Source of the DNA: Acetobacter sp. UBA5411
Lineage (GTDB): Bacteria > Pseudomonadota > Alphaproteobacteria > Acetobacterales > Acetobacteraceae
NCBI RefSeq assembly: GCF_002409645.1
Contig: NZ_DHNR01000037.1
Span: 45,525-109,524 of the forward strand
Reading direction: 5' to 3'
Length of the DNA: 64,000 nucleotides
Position numbers and translations under genes: made by a program
Notes under the pieces: generated by a model
What the model saw: the letters and a program-made list of their open reading frames with translations, nothing else
The model's database searches: none
What the model was told of the DNA's origin: nothing
In this document: piece after piece, positions 25,096 to 34,746 of the stretch
How positions within the stretch are numbered: the first letter of the stretch is position 1
How the letters are laid out: every line of letters starts with the position of its first letter

Positions 25096-26451
25096 TCAGG
25101 CAGCAGCGGCATGTGAGGGATCTTCACGTTTCCGTGCTGTCCACCTGTTTTCGGGAACTGGAAGGCCAAGATGGTCTCTCAGTGTCGTTCCTTCATATTC
25201 GGTCCGGAACAGGCCTCGTTTTTGAAGAATCGGAATGACATATTCACGAAAAGCCCGGAAATCCCGAGGATTGGTGACACGAATATTGAAGCCGTCTACA
25301 GCGCCACCGACAAACCAGCGTTCGATCTCATTGGCGACAGTTTCCGGTGAGCCAACGAAGCTGAGACGCCAGCCACCATAACGCTCTGCCGCCTGCCGCA
25401 ATGTCAGATTTCCAGAAGCCACTCCACGCAAAATACGCTCTGCATGACCTTTGTAACTGTTCAAGGTCAGATTACTGATATCGGGAAACGGCTCATCAAG
25501 CGGATACTGTCGGAAATCATGATAATTGAAGGCTCGCCCGAGAGCGACAAGCTTTTTCTCTATATCCAGAGATCCTTCCCGCTCAATTGCTATCTCACGG
25601 GCTTTTTCATCTGTTTCGGCAATGATCGGAGCAATACCGGGAAGAACATGGATGGCATCAGGATCACGGCCGAGTGCTTTCGCTCTCGCCTTGAGATCCT
25701 TGTAATATTCAAGAGCTGATTCAAAATCTTCTACTGCTGCAAATGTACCATCTGCAATCTGTGCACCCAGCTGCCGACCGGCATTACTGTCGCCAGCCTG
25801 AAAAATAACGGGATAACCCTGTGGCGAACGACTCAGAGCCAGTGGCCCTGCAACGGACAGGAATTCACCTTTGTGGTTGAGCGCATGCTGCTTTGACTTA
25901 TCAAGAAAAACATCGTTTTCCTTGTCATAGGGGAAAGCATCATCCTCATAGCTATCCCAGAGACCTTTCACAACATCGACAAATTCTTCTGCCCGCTGGT
26001 AGCGCAGGGCATGATCAAGGTGCTTGTCCTTGCCATAGTTACGTGACGCACCTTCAAGTCCGGTAGTCACCACATTCCAGCCAGCGCGCCCCTTGCTGAT
26101 ATGGTCAAGTGAGCCAAACAGCCGCGCGACATTGTAAGGCTCCCAATAAGTCGTGGTCAGTGTGCCCACCAGACCAATACGCGACGTGGAGACTGCCAAA
26201 GCAGACAACAAAGTGAGCGGTTCCAGACGATTGAGGAAGTGTGGTGCAGTATCTAGTGTAATAAATGGACTATCGACAATAAAGACCAGATCGAACCTGG
26301 CCTCTTCCGCCAGTCGCGCATTCTGGATGTACCAATCAATATCAATGCTGGCATTCGACGGCAATTCCGGATCCCGCCATTGGCTGAAGTCCGTGCCGAC
26401 ACCGGCAAGAATCGCACCCAACTTAAGCTGACGCTGTCTGATAGAGCCCAT
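25096..26451 (-). CDS. NtaA/SnaA/DszA-family flavin monooxygenase (2)
   Basis: 451 residues from the ATG at 26451, with AGGAGAG six bases before it. Same architecture as the neighbour: LKLGAILAGVGTDFSQWRDP, FDLVFIVDSPFI, GLVGTLTTTYWEPYNVARLF, DHISKGRAGWNVVTTG, GYPVIFQAGDSNAGRQLGAQ, HVLPGIAPIIAET, LSFVGSPETVANEIERWF and KRGLFRTEYEGTTLRDHLGL. It differs clearly from the other two copies along its length, so the three are not recent duplicates and probably act on different substrates. First gene of a two-gene minus-strand unit starting at the shared divergent promoter region. Confidence 0.9.
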   Translation of the reverse strand: MGSIRQRQLKLGAILAGVGTDFSQWRDPELPSNASIDIDWYIQNARLAEEARFDLVFIVDSPFITLDTAPHFLNRLEPLTLLSALAVSTSRIGLVGTLTTTYWEPYNVARLFGSLDHISKGRAGWNVVTTGLEGASRNYGKDKHLDHALRYQRAEEFVDVVKGLWDSYEDDAFPYDKENDVFLDKSKQHALNHKGEFLSVAGPLALSRSPQGYPVIFQAGDSNAGRQLGAQIADGTFAAVEDFESALEYYKDLKARAKALGRDPDAIHVLPGIAPIIAETDEKAREIAIEREGSLDIEKKLVALGRAFNYHDFRQYPLDEPFPDISNLTLNSYKGHAERILRGVASGNLTLRQAAERYGGWRLSFVGSPETVANEIERWFVGGAVDGFNIRVTNPRDFRAFREYVIPILQKRGLFRTEYEGTTLRDHLGLPVPENRWTARKREDPSHAAAA

Positions 26452-26482
26452 GACACTCTCTCCTGAACGATAGGGACATGAC

Positions 26483-26648
26483 ATTGGCGGCCGATTTTAT
26501 CTTCCGATAACAAGAAATATTAAATTGAAGAATTCTGCTTTGAAAACAATCATCATAGTTTGCAGGATATTGAGTCACAAAAAAGGAAAACTTGTTATTA
26601 ATACATGCGTTATCTTTATTAGAAATTGGCGGTCGATTCTCTTTTGAG
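26483..26648. promoter_or_regulatory. Divergent promoter region with paired repeats
   Basis: Between two flavin monooxygenase genes. attggcggccgatt (26483-26496) and attggcggtcgatt (26635-26648) are direct repeats differing at one base, and ataacaag (26507-26514) faces cttgttat (26591-26598) as an inverted pair. The symmetrical placing near both genes suggests sites for a shared regulator. Which regulator is not known; no regulator gene is adjacent. Confidence 0.45.
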
Positions 26649-26656
26649 GCGCTCTA

Positions 26657-27952
26657 ATGCATTTGGCCCTGTTTCTGACTCTTTCTGGTCTGCATCTTGG
26701 AGGTTGGCGACATGCCACATCCTCTCATGCTGACCCTATGGACATCAGGGCCTATGCTTCTCTTGCCCGCAAAGCTGAGCGTGCAGCGCTTGATATGGTT
26801 TTTGTTGCCGACAAACTGGCGATTGACAGCAATTATGGAGGGTCCATTGACGCAACGGTGACCAGCCGTGCAGTCGGATCACCAGAGCCGGTGACATTGC
26901 TCTCTGCACTCTCTGTCCTGACGGATAGAATTGGCCTCGCAGGAACGATTTCCACGACCTACACCGAGCCCTATCACGTTGCTCGCATGCTAGGTGCCAT
27001 CAACCATTACAGTCATGGTCGAGTGGGCTGGAATGCCGTCACATCAGTCAGCGATAGTGAGGCACGTAATTTCAGTCGCCAAAACCACCTTGAGCACGCA
27101 GAACGCTATGCACGGGCAAAAGAATTCATAGAAGTGGTGCAATCGCTCTGGAGAAGCTGGCAACCCGATGCCGTTGTGCTTAACCGGGAACAAGGTGTTT
27201 ATGCACTCAAGGATCATATCAATCCGATTTATCACGAAGGGCAACATTTTCAGGTAAAGGGACCTCTCACTTTCCCTCCTTATTCAGCAGCTCCTCCCGT
27301 TCTTATTCAGGCAGGCGTGTCAGAACGCTTTTCGGATGTAGCATCCCGATATGCAGAGGTCATTTTTCCCGTTCTGACAACACCCGCCAGAGCGCGCAAT
27401 TTTGTCTCTGATTTCCGTCAGAAAATAGCATCAGCAGACCGTGATCCCAGCAAGGTGCGGATACTTCCCGGATGTGTCCCGATAGTTGCAGAAACTGACT
27501 GTCGGGCCAAAGAATTTCAGGCGGAACTGGATGCTCTCATCCATCCTCTTGCGGGTCTGACTTTCATGTCCGGGAGCATGAATCATGATCTCTCACAGTA
27601 TCCTCAGAATGAACTGATACCAGATCTGGATTCCGAAATCCGGGGAAGTCGTGGCCGGTTCGTACCTCTGGTTGCTGAGGCAAGAGCACGCGGGCTGACA
27701 CTGGAACAAACAGCACGCTCCTATGCACGAGATCTATCGTTTCCTTCTTTTGTTGGCTCCCCGACGACCGTAGCCGATCAGATGATATCGTGGGTGGATG
27801 AAACTGGTGTGGATGGCTTTACGATCATTCCTCCCAACTGCCCCGCTTCAGACAATATGTTTTTCGACTCGTTGATACCAGAACTTCAGCGTCGAGGTGC
27901 ATTTCGTCGAAATTACGATGGAAGCACTCTCCGCCATCATCTGGGACTCTGA
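26657..27952 (+). CDS. NtaA/SnaA/DszA-family flavin monooxygenase (3)
   Basis: 431 residues; the start ATG at 26657 follows TTGAGGCG. Same family: HLALFLTLSGLHLGGWRHAT, LDMVFVADKLAIDS, PEPVTLLSALSVLTDRIGLA, GTISTTYTEPYHVARMLGAI, NHYSHGRVGWNAVTSV, RILPGCVPIVAETD, FPSFVGSPTTVADQMISWVD and RRGAFRRNYDGSTLRHHLGL. Divergent from the other two monooxygenase genes and directly upstream of a TonB-dependent receptor, so it starts a plus-strand run of uptake and oxidation genes. Confidence 0.9.
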   Translation: MHLALFLTLSGLHLGGWRHATSSHADPMDIRAYASLARKAERAALDMVFVADKLAIDSNYGGSIDATVTSRAVGSPEPVTLLSALSVLTDRIGLAGTISTTYTEPYHVARMLGAINHYSHGRVGWNAVTSVSDSEARNFSRQNHLEHAERYARAKEFIEVVQSLWRSWQPDAVVLNREQGVYALKDHINPIYHEGQHFQVKGPLTFPPYSAAPPVLIQAGVSERFSDVASRYAEVIFPVLTTPARARNFVSDFRQKIASADRDPSKVRILPGCVPIVAETDCRAKEFQAELDALIHPLAGLTFMSGSMNHDLSQYPQNELIPDLDSEIRGSRGRFVPLVAEARARGLTLEQTARSYARDLSFPSFVGSPTTVADQMISWVDETGVDGFTIIPPNCPASDNMFFDSLIPELQRRGAFRRNYDGSTLRHHLGL

Positions 27953-28030
27953 TGTAGAAGAATAAACGTTCCTCTCGTCTCTTTCAGACAACATTCACCG
28001 GAGCAGCCCGGTTTCTTATAGGAAAGTATC

Positions 28031-30235
28031 ATGCTGCAGAAAGATTTTCTTCTCTCACGCTCTTTTGGGTTCTTCATTTTCGCCGGATTTGCAGTAGCTT
28101 TCCCTGAAGAATCCCTTATTGCCGCTTCGATACACACCTATCCGAAAGCTAAAGCGGAAGATCACAAAAATGCTGATAAATCAAAAATTAAACGAAAATT
28201 TTCGTCAATTATAAGCTCTTCATCAGAAAATATTACTGTCCATTCCGGTGGTGTAAGCCGACCTTTACGCAGTACCGTCAATAGTGGCGCTCTAGGGAGC
28301 CGTTCCGCATTCGATACCCCTTTTGCCGTGTCTTCAGTCAATGCAGCGACAATTCAGGCACGTCAGGCTACTGACATCAATGCTGTTTTTGCTCAGGATT
28401 CCTCGGTTACGATTGCCAACAGTGGTAATGGCGCGGCATCAGGAGCAAGTTTCAAGATTCGAGGACTGGCTGTCGATTCACTGAATGGTTACAAAGTGGA
28501 CGGGCTGGCCATTCCATACTGGTCAATCGATCTGCCAGTCGAAAATTTCGAAAGCATCCAGATGATCAAGGGTGCCTCGGCCTTTATGTATGGTTTTGGT
28601 GCACCGGGCGGAGTGGTCAATTTCGAGATCAAGAAGCCCCATGACGCCACAACAGTATCACTGGAAGCAGGCTATCGATCCGATGCTGTCTATCGACAGA
28701 TGATTGATGCTGGAGGAACACTCGTAGATCAGGGTCGCCTGCGCTATCGTTTTTCTTTTGTCAATGAAATCGGAAATCTTTTCAATGGCGGCACAATGCG
28801 ACGTGACGGTGTGACGTTGGCATTTGATGGAAAGATAACCAACTCCCTTAAATGGGATGCCAGCATGTTTTTCATGAAAACTCTTCAGGAAGACATGATT
28901 AATACGCTTTCCATTGCGTCGAATGTCACCTCATTACCATCCATCAGTGGACGGACACAGTTGGGTGCTCGAGGAAGCTGGAAAACGAATGACATGAAAG
29001 TGGTCACAGCCGGACTGACCTGGGATATCAATCCTGACTGGCACTCCCGTCTGTCATATCGCTATTCCGTTCTGGATGAAGATTTTCCAGGCACAATCAT
29101 GACATTGACGGACAACAAGGGAAGTTACCACGATAATGCCTTCTTCATTCAAAGGCAGTGGTGGTATAATCAGATTCAGGAAGTGACGGAGGGTCATGTC
29201 GATACAGGCCCATTCAGACACGACATAGTTGCTGGCATATCGTGGGAACGTCAATTGTATGACACAGACGCCAACGCAACAACAAATACAGTCATTTCCA
29301 CTGGAAATATCTTCAATGATATTCCCTCATTATCCGGTCATATGCCAGCAGATTTCTATCATCCCCGTTTGTATCACTATATTGACTACCAGCAGATCGC
29401 TCCATTCCTGAGTGATACCGTTACCTGGCGAAACTGGTACCTCCTCGCTGGATTCCGTTATACTTGGTATAATGAAAATGATTTTTCTACAGATGGCACA
29501 AAGACAGCCAGTCATAGTAATACGCCCGTGACACCGGTCTTTGCCCTGACCTACAAGATAGATCCAGGACTGAATGTCTATTTCAGCTATGTCCGCGCAA
29601 TGCAGAGCGGTGGACAGGCCGGAAGCAGTAACGTCAACAGGAATGAAGTCTTTGCGCCCATGGAGAGCAGCAATTACGAACTTGGGGTGAAAATTGCGCG
29701 TAAACGTTGGTCTCTGACGGGAGCTTTATTTCGTCTCGATAGCGGCACTGGTTATACGAATGCGCAGAATTATTACATGCAGGACGGGCTGGCGCGTTAT
29801 CAGGGTGTGGAAATAAACGGAGCGTTCGCCATAACGCCGCGTCTGACACTCTCCGGCGGCATTACCTACCTTTCGGCTCTTTATCAGAAAGCCTCTGCAT
29901 CAATAACAGGAAATCATGTTGAAGGAACAGCTCCTTTACAGGCGTCTGCCCAGCTTCATTACCGTGTCCCCCATGTCGAAGGCCTAAGTCTGGACGCTTA
30001 TTTTCGTTACGTAGACTCGATGTATGATGGAGCAGCCAACACACTGGCGCTTCCTTCCTACCGGATATGGGACATCGGCGCCAATTACGTCATGCCGGTC
30101 GGTAAACATCATATGACCTTCAGGGGAATGGTACGAAATCTGGGTGGCCAGCGATACTGGACAACTTACGGCAACATGGCTGCACTCCCCGGAGATCCAA
30201 GAACGGTCTCCCTCAGTGCGCGGATAGATTTCTGA
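28031..30235 (+). CDS. TonB-dependent outer-membrane receptor (1)
   Basis: 734 residues, start at 28031 after AGGAAAG. Hydrophobic N-terminal signal-like segment (SFGFFIFAGFAVAF), a Lys-rich spacer, then a plug domain: FDTPFAVSSVNAATIQ, ASFKIRGLAVDSLNGYKVDG, VENFESIQMIKGASAFMYGF, GAPGGVVNFEIKKP. The barrel has many aromatic strand ends and finishes VSLSARIDF with C-terminal Phe, the outer-membrane sorting signal. This type imports iron-siderophores, but members in sulfur clusters may import organic sulfur compounds; between a flavin monooxygenase and an AprA-like gene the latter is plausible. Confidence 0.9.
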   Translation: MLQKDFLLSRSFGFFIFAGFAVAFPEESLIAASIHTYPKAKAEDHKNADKSKIKRKFSSIISSSSENITVHSGGVSRPLRSTVNSGALGSRSAFDTPFAVSSVNAATIQARQATDINAVFAQDSSVTIANSGNGAASGASFKIRGLAVDSLNGYKVDGLAIPYWSIDLPVENFESIQMIKGASAFMYGFGAPGGVVNFEIKKPHDATTVSLEAGYRSDAVYRQMIDAGGTLVDQGRLRYRFSFVNEIGNLFNGGTMRRDGVTLAFDGKITNSLKWDASMFFMKTLQEDMINTLSIASNVTSLPSISGRTQLGARGSWKTNDMKVVTAGLTWDINPDWHSRLSYRYSVLDEDFPGTIMTLTDNKGSYHDNAFFIQRQWWYNQIQEVTEGHVDTGPFRHDIVAGISWERQLYDTDANATTNTVISTGNIFNDIPSLSGHMPADFYHPRLYHYIDYQQIAPFLSDTVTWRNWYLLAGFRYTWYNENDFSTDGTKTASHSNTPVTPVFALTYKIDPGLNVYFSYVRAMQSGGQAGSSNVNRNEVFAPMESSNYELGVKIARKRWSLTGALFRLDSGTGYTNAQNYYMQDGLARYQGVEINGAFAITPRLTLSGGITYLSALYQKASASITGNHVEGTAPLQASAQLHYRVPHVEGLSLDAYFRYVDSMYDGAANTLALPSYRIWDIGANYVMPVGKHHMTFRGMVRNLGGQRYWTTYGNMAALPGDPRTVSLSARIDF

Positions 30236-30258
30236 ATTTTGCCGAACAGGAAAACATC

Positions 30259-31842
30259 ATGAACGAGATCATTGCAGATGTTCTGGTTATCGGCGGAGGA
30301 ATGGCTGCGGGCTGGGCTGCCATTTCCGCCGCAAAAACAGGTGCCCGTGTTGTCATCGCGGATAAGGGATTCATGGGAACCAGCGGTGTCACGGCTCCAG
30401 CTGGCCCAAACCATTGGTGGGTACCACCGGAACCAGGATTACGAAAGGCGGCAGTAGAACGCCGACTGGAGAGCACTTTTGGACTAGCGGACCCGGTGTG
30501 GATGGAACGCATCATTGACATAACATGGCAGTCCATTCCTGAAATAGCCCCATGGTATCCTTTCTCAGGCGACGGCAAAAACGGCACGTTTCGCTCGGGC
30601 CTGCGTGGCCCTGAATATCTTCGCGCCTTGCGGCAATACGCAACAAAACTTGGTGTCATCATTCTGGATCAACATCCTGTTCTGGAACTTCTGGCACGGC
30701 AGGATGGCTCCATCGGTGGCGCGGCAGGTTACGACCGGTTGAATGACAGACCCTGGAATGCCCGGACGGGTGCCGTCATACTGGCGACAGGTGGCTGCGC
30801 CTTTCGGTCTGGCTTGCTGGGGAGTTATAACAACACAGGGGACGGCTACCTCATGGGCGTGGAGGCTGGTGCAGAACTTTCTGGAATGGAATTCTGTGTT
30901 TCCTATTCCATTTCTCCTGCCTGGCTGAGCACACGCACGCTGCCTTATACGGGAGCACGATACTTCAACGCAGAAGGACAGCTCCTGTCCATACCCGGGT
31001 GGGACAAGCCTCGCGAGTATCTCTGCAAATTGGCCGATGCCTTTCGAACTGGCCCGGTTTATGCCGATCTTCACGAAGCACCGGTAGGACTACCCGCTGT
31101 TATCAGGGAGATCCAGCCGGCAACCGTTGCAGCTTTTGAGCGACGTGGTCTCGACATGTTTCAGGATCGGTTTGAAGTCAAACTGTTCGGAGAGGGTACA
31201 ATCCGGGGAATCGGTGGTCTCAGGATTATCGATGACGTGTGTGCCACGGCCGTACCTGGACTGTTCGCAGCGGGTGATGCCGCAACACGGGAACATATCG
31301 CCGGAGCTACGAGCGGCGGTGGAGCTCAGAACGCCGCATGGGCACTCTCTTCGGGCGTGCTTTCAGGGACGGGAGCCGCTCGGGAAGCAAAAAAACGCCG
31401 CAAGGCACTCAATCAGAGCGAAAAACTGAACCCTCTTGGAGGTCCGGGATTGCGTCCATCCGATACCATAAAAACTGTTGATAATAAAGCCGCAATACAG
31501 ACCGCACAAAACGAAATACTCGATCTGGACAAGGCGCTCTGGCGAAATGAAACCAAACTGAGCTCTTCGGCTTCCCTGCTGGATGCAGCGTGGTCTGAAA
31601 TACGGAATAATCTGCAAGGCAGGAATCTGGATGCTGTTTCAGCAAGAGAGACTGCCGCCATGGTCGCAACGGCAAGATGGTGCAATGCCTCCGCACTGGT
31701 TCGAAAAGAGAGCCGTGGCATGCATGTAAGGGAAGACTATTCTCAACAAAGCCCTGAATATCAGAGCCACATCATCACGGGAGGTCTGGACAAGATCACG
31801 TCCTATCTGGAAAAACCCCGCGTTGCAGAGGTTGTATCGTGA
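30259..31842 (+). CDS. AprA/FrdA-like FAD-dependent oxidoreductase
   Basis: 527 residues, cytoplasmic. FAD-binding motif DVLVIGGGMAAGWAAISAA (8-26), GTSGVTAPAGPNHWW, a second nucleotide region ARTGAVILATGGCAFRSG, and GLFAAGDAATREHIAGATSGG. The pattern is of the fumarate reductase/adenylylsulfate reductase alpha group. It overlaps the ferredoxin gene by four bases (GTGA), so the two form a complex or an electron-transfer pair. Similar pairs lie beside sulfonate/sulfur uptake genes in other proteobacteria, with no settled function. APS reductase itself is unlikely outside sulfate-reducing or sulfur-oxidising bacteria. Confidence 0.85.
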   Translation: MNEIIADVLVIGGGMAAGWAAISAAKTGARVVIADKGFMGTSGVTAPAGPNHWWVPPEPGLRKAAVERRLESTFGLADPVWMERIIDITWQSIPEIAPWYPFSGDGKNGTFRSGLRGPEYLRALRQYATKLGVIILDQHPVLELLARQDGSIGGAAGYDRLNDRPWNARTGAVILATGGCAFRSGLLGSYNNTGDGYLMGVEAGAELSGMEFCVSYSISPAWLSTRTLPYTGARYFNAEGQLLSIPGWDKPREYLCKLADAFRTGPVYADLHEAPVGLPAVIREIQPATVAAFERRGLDMFQDRFEVKLFGEGTIRGIGGLRIIDDVCATAVPGLFAAGDAATREHIAGATSGGGAQNAAWALSSGVLSGTGAAREAKKRRKALNQSEKLNPLGGPGLRPSDTIKTVDNKAAIQTAQNEILDLDKALWRNETKLSSSASLLDAAWSEIRNNLQGRNLDAVSARETAAMVATARWCNASALVRKESRGMHVREDYSQQSPEYQSHIITGGLDKITSYLEKPRVAEVVS

Positions 31843-32216
31843 TTACAGAAATTCTTTCTGAGCGTTGCAACAATTGCAACACATGTGTCGCAGTCTGTCC
31901 TGATCATGTTCTCGACCTAGCGAAGAACGATCAACCCCCAGCAATCGCACGACCGGATCAGTGTCAGACCTGTTTTCTGTGTGAACTGTATTGTCCGGAA
32001 GATGCCATTTACGTTGCCGTAGTAGTTCCTCGTTCAGAGTTGCAAAATGATCCTATGGGAAATATTCGCAGAGATTATGGCTGGGATGGTCATAAAGAAG
32101 AACCTCTGAAAAACTTCTGGCAACTGGGAGGTCTTTTGCGAGAGGGGGTGATGATTTCTTCTGCACGCTATGCACTTCAGCAATCCGATGACAAGAAACC
32201 TGAAAAGAAAATCTGA
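31839..32216 (+). CDS. Ferredoxin-like protein with two 4Fe-4S clusters
   Basis: 125 residues starting with GTG at 31839. Two full CxxCxxCxxxC motifs: Cys10, 13, 16, 20 and Cys42, 45, 48, 52, which hold two 4Fe-4S clusters. The remaining ~70 residues (PMGNIRRDYGWDGHKEEPLK, FWQLGGLLREGVMI) form a tail like that of AprB-type partners. It overlaps the flavoprotein gene and probably passes electrons to or from it. Confidence 0.9.
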   Translation: MITEILSERCNNCNTCVAVCPDHVLDLAKNDQPPAIARPDQCQTCFLCELYCPEDAIYVAVVVPRSELQNDPMGNIRRDYGWDGHKEEPLKNFWQLGGLLREGVMISSARYALQQSDDKKPEKKI

Positions 32217-32252
32217 AGCAATCTACGCAGCTTTTTGAGAGGGACCGTCAGT

Positions 32253-33230
32253 ATGAAGACTTTTTTCCCCCGCCGTACATTACTCGGAGCATCTTTTCTC
32301 TCATTGCTGCCATTGCCCCTACAGGCAGCACACGGATTGTCTGGACCCGTAGATGGGAGCGTCGGGCCCACACTGTTCGTCGGTGATCAGAAGGGAGGTG
32401 TACGTTCTCTTCTAAGGGCTGCCGGACAGCTTGAGCAGTTACCGTATCGTATCCAGTGGGCATCCTTCCCCGTGGGTGCCCCCTTGATCTCCGCCATTGC
32501 GTCAGGCGCGCTTGATTTTGGTTATGTGGGTGATGCAACAGCGACATTCACTTTTGCGGCAGGCAGCCCGCTCAAGGCAATTTCGGCATGGCATGTGGAT
32601 GGAAAATCCAACGCCCTGCTGGTGCCCAGAAACAGCAAGGCCCGCACCATGCGGGATCTGATCGGTCGCCGTGTCGCATTTGTCAAAGGCTCACCGGGCC
32701 ATCTTCTGGTCCTCGCAGCCCTACGACAGGAAGGTCTTGATGTGGGTCAGATTGCGCAAGCGCCCCTAGCTGCTGCGAATGCAAGAATGGCGCTTTCCAG
32801 TGGGTCAGTGGATGCATGGGCAATCTGGGATCCCTATGCCGCAACGGCTGAACTTGAAGATCATGCCCGTATTCTGCTGACGGCCCACGGTCTGGTTGAT
32901 GAAGTCGAGTGTGGTATCGCCAGCGAGGCCGCCATTATCAAAAAACGATCTGAACTGACGGATTTCATGTCACGCGTTGGAAAGGCCCTTGCGTGGGGCG
33001 CGACCCATCTGGAAGAACGCGCCGTCGCTTTTTCCCGGGATACCGGCACACCACTGGACATAGCCCGTGTGTCTTCCTCACGCATGGTGATGACAGCCCT
33101 GCCCTCCGTCACGGATGAAGTCATTGCCATTCATCAGAAAGTGGCCGATCTCTATCAAACTGCCGGTGTCATTCCATCCCGGCTCAATGTTTCCGATTTT
33201 TACAATCGATCTTTTCTGATTCCTGTCTGA
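32253..33230 (+). CDS. SsuA/NrtA-like substrate-binding protein
   Basis: 325 residues from the ATG at 32253 (GAGAGGGA about nine bases before). A signal peptide with twin Arg (FFPRRTLLGASFLSLLPLPL ending AAHG), possibly Tat or Sec. Then LFVGDQKGGVRSLLRAAGQL, ASGALDFGYVGDATATFTFA, VAFVKGSPGHLLVLAALRQE, VDAWAIWDPYAATAELE, the layout of periplasmic aliphatic-sulfonate or taurine binding proteins. The expected SsuB ATPase and SsuC permease are not here: after 294 bases of gene-free DNA the next feature is a dead IS element. So its transporter is lost or encoded elsewhere. Confidence 0.88.
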   Translation: MKTFFPRRTLLGASFLSLLPLPLQAAHGLSGPVDGSVGPTLFVGDQKGGVRSLLRAAGQLEQLPYRIQWASFPVGAPLISAIASGALDFGYVGDATATFTFAAGSPLKAISAWHVDGKSNALLVPRNSKARTMRDLIGRRVAFVKGSPGHLLVLAALRQEGLDVGQIAQAPLAAANARMALSSGSVDAWAIWDPYAATAELEDHARILLTAHGLVDEVECGIASEAAIIKKRSELTDFMSRVGKALAWGATHLEERAVAFSRDTGTPLDIARVSSSRMVMTALPSVTDEVIAIHQKVADLYQTAGVIPSRLNVSDFYNRSFLIPV

Positions 33231-33524
33231 TTTCCCATCAAACTTTTCAGGATTATTCATTTTTACTCTTGTCAGCCTTACGCCAGCCTGCTGCTCTGCT
33301 GATTGCCTCTGCGTAGCCAAAAACAATAAAGGACGACCTTCAAGGGTTTCTTACAATTATGATTCCTTCGAAGTTTTCTTCCCAATGACCCGAAAAGATA
33401 GAAGAACCGTTGATTGAAGGGACTATGTCCTTATTTTGGGCTCAATGGACATGTAATGATGGTTCTGAGTAATGACCTTCGCTCTGCGTCTAGGGCGACG
33501 CGCGGAGCATTATAGACTCGCGTT

Positions 33525-34548
33525 CTACGTAGTGGCGCTGATCCGGTCCAGAAACAGAAAGCGGCGCATGTTGTAGACGACATTGGCCAACCCGATCCTG
33601 ATGGTGGCACGGGTGATGCCCCCTATCCGGACAAAACAGTCCTGTCTGTGATTTCTGATCAACAAAGACATGCTCGACACGGGACCGGACGACGGATTTT
33701 CTGGCATTTGATCTCTGGGCGTGTTGGGGCATAGGCTTAAGATGCGGCTTTTTCCTGTGGACCTTTGCGACAAAGCTCTGCTTTTCCATGAAAGCTTCAT
33801 TGGCTTTTGACCGATAGGCCGTGTCGGCCCAGACATCAGGTACGGTTGCTGCAATTGAGCAACCCTTCTCTCAATCTCGCACCACCGCTGGCGGCGGCAT
33901 CTGTCGTCTTCCATTTCCGGATCAACCTGAACTTCCGGTCGGTGGAAATATGCCATTTATAGCCAAAGAATGGAATAGCGATATCCGTTGACAGGGTCGT
34001 TCCATCACCCTGCCGCTTCACTTTAGTGAACTTTAGTGTCTATCGGGCATCTCTGTCTTTGTGCGACAGTTTTGCCGGTCTATCTTTTCATTCTTCGGGG
34101 ATCAGCCCCGCCCGGAGATCCGCCTTCTCCTCGCTGGTATTGCGCTGTTTTGGTACCGGCACCAGTGTTGCGTCCAACATCTGCCTGACATTGGCAGGTA
34201 GCCAGCATTTCACAGTGTGGCATTAAAGCACTCAAGCAATCTTTCAATCGCACTGCCCTGCGTCAGACGTTCACGAAACAGCCAGATCGTTTTGGCATCG
34301 GGCACCCGATCTGACAGGCCCAGACCAGGGAAACTCACAAAAGACAGGAGATTATTGATCCGGTATTCCGTCCGTTCGTCGGAGAGGTTGTTCAGCGTCT
34401 GAATCACCAGGATTTTGAACATCAGAACCGCATAAAAGGGCGGACGACCGCCTTTTCTTCCATCCGCATAGGCCAGAGCCTTGTGCAGATCAGGTCGAAA
34501 TGCCTCAAAATCTACGGTCCAGAAAAAAGGCTTAAAGCTGACCGCCAA
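33525..34548 (-). pseudogene. IS5-family transposase, frameshifted
   Basis: Spread over several frames on the minus strand. First part 34548-34210: FRPDLHKALAYADGRKGGRP, PFYAVLMFKILVIQTLNNLS, DERTEYRINNLLSFVSFPGL, PDAKTIWLFRERLTQGSAIE. Then VKRQGDGTTLSTDIAIPFFG, YKWHISTDRKFRLIRKWKTT, and later MEKQSFVAKVHRKKPHLKPM, RSRVEHVFVDQKSQTGLF, ITRATIRIGLANVVYNMRRF. The order is that of a complete IS5-type transposase, but it is broken at least three times. It is a different subgroup from the copies at 23.2 and 56.8 kb. Gene-free DNA on either side (33231-33524, 34549-34746) shows nothing further. Confidence 0.85.
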
Positions 34549-34746
34549 GACTACTCAAGCGAGACAAACACCCTTCAACATCAAAGAAACCGGATTGTTT
34601 CATATCGCTATTTCTCCGACCAGAGCCGGAATAATGGAATCATAGAGACAGCATCAAAACCAAAAAGTTTTAGAACCCTCCACGCAACATATCCAAAGTC
34701 TATTTTTCAATTAGATACGTTATTACTATCCGATATCTAATTATTT

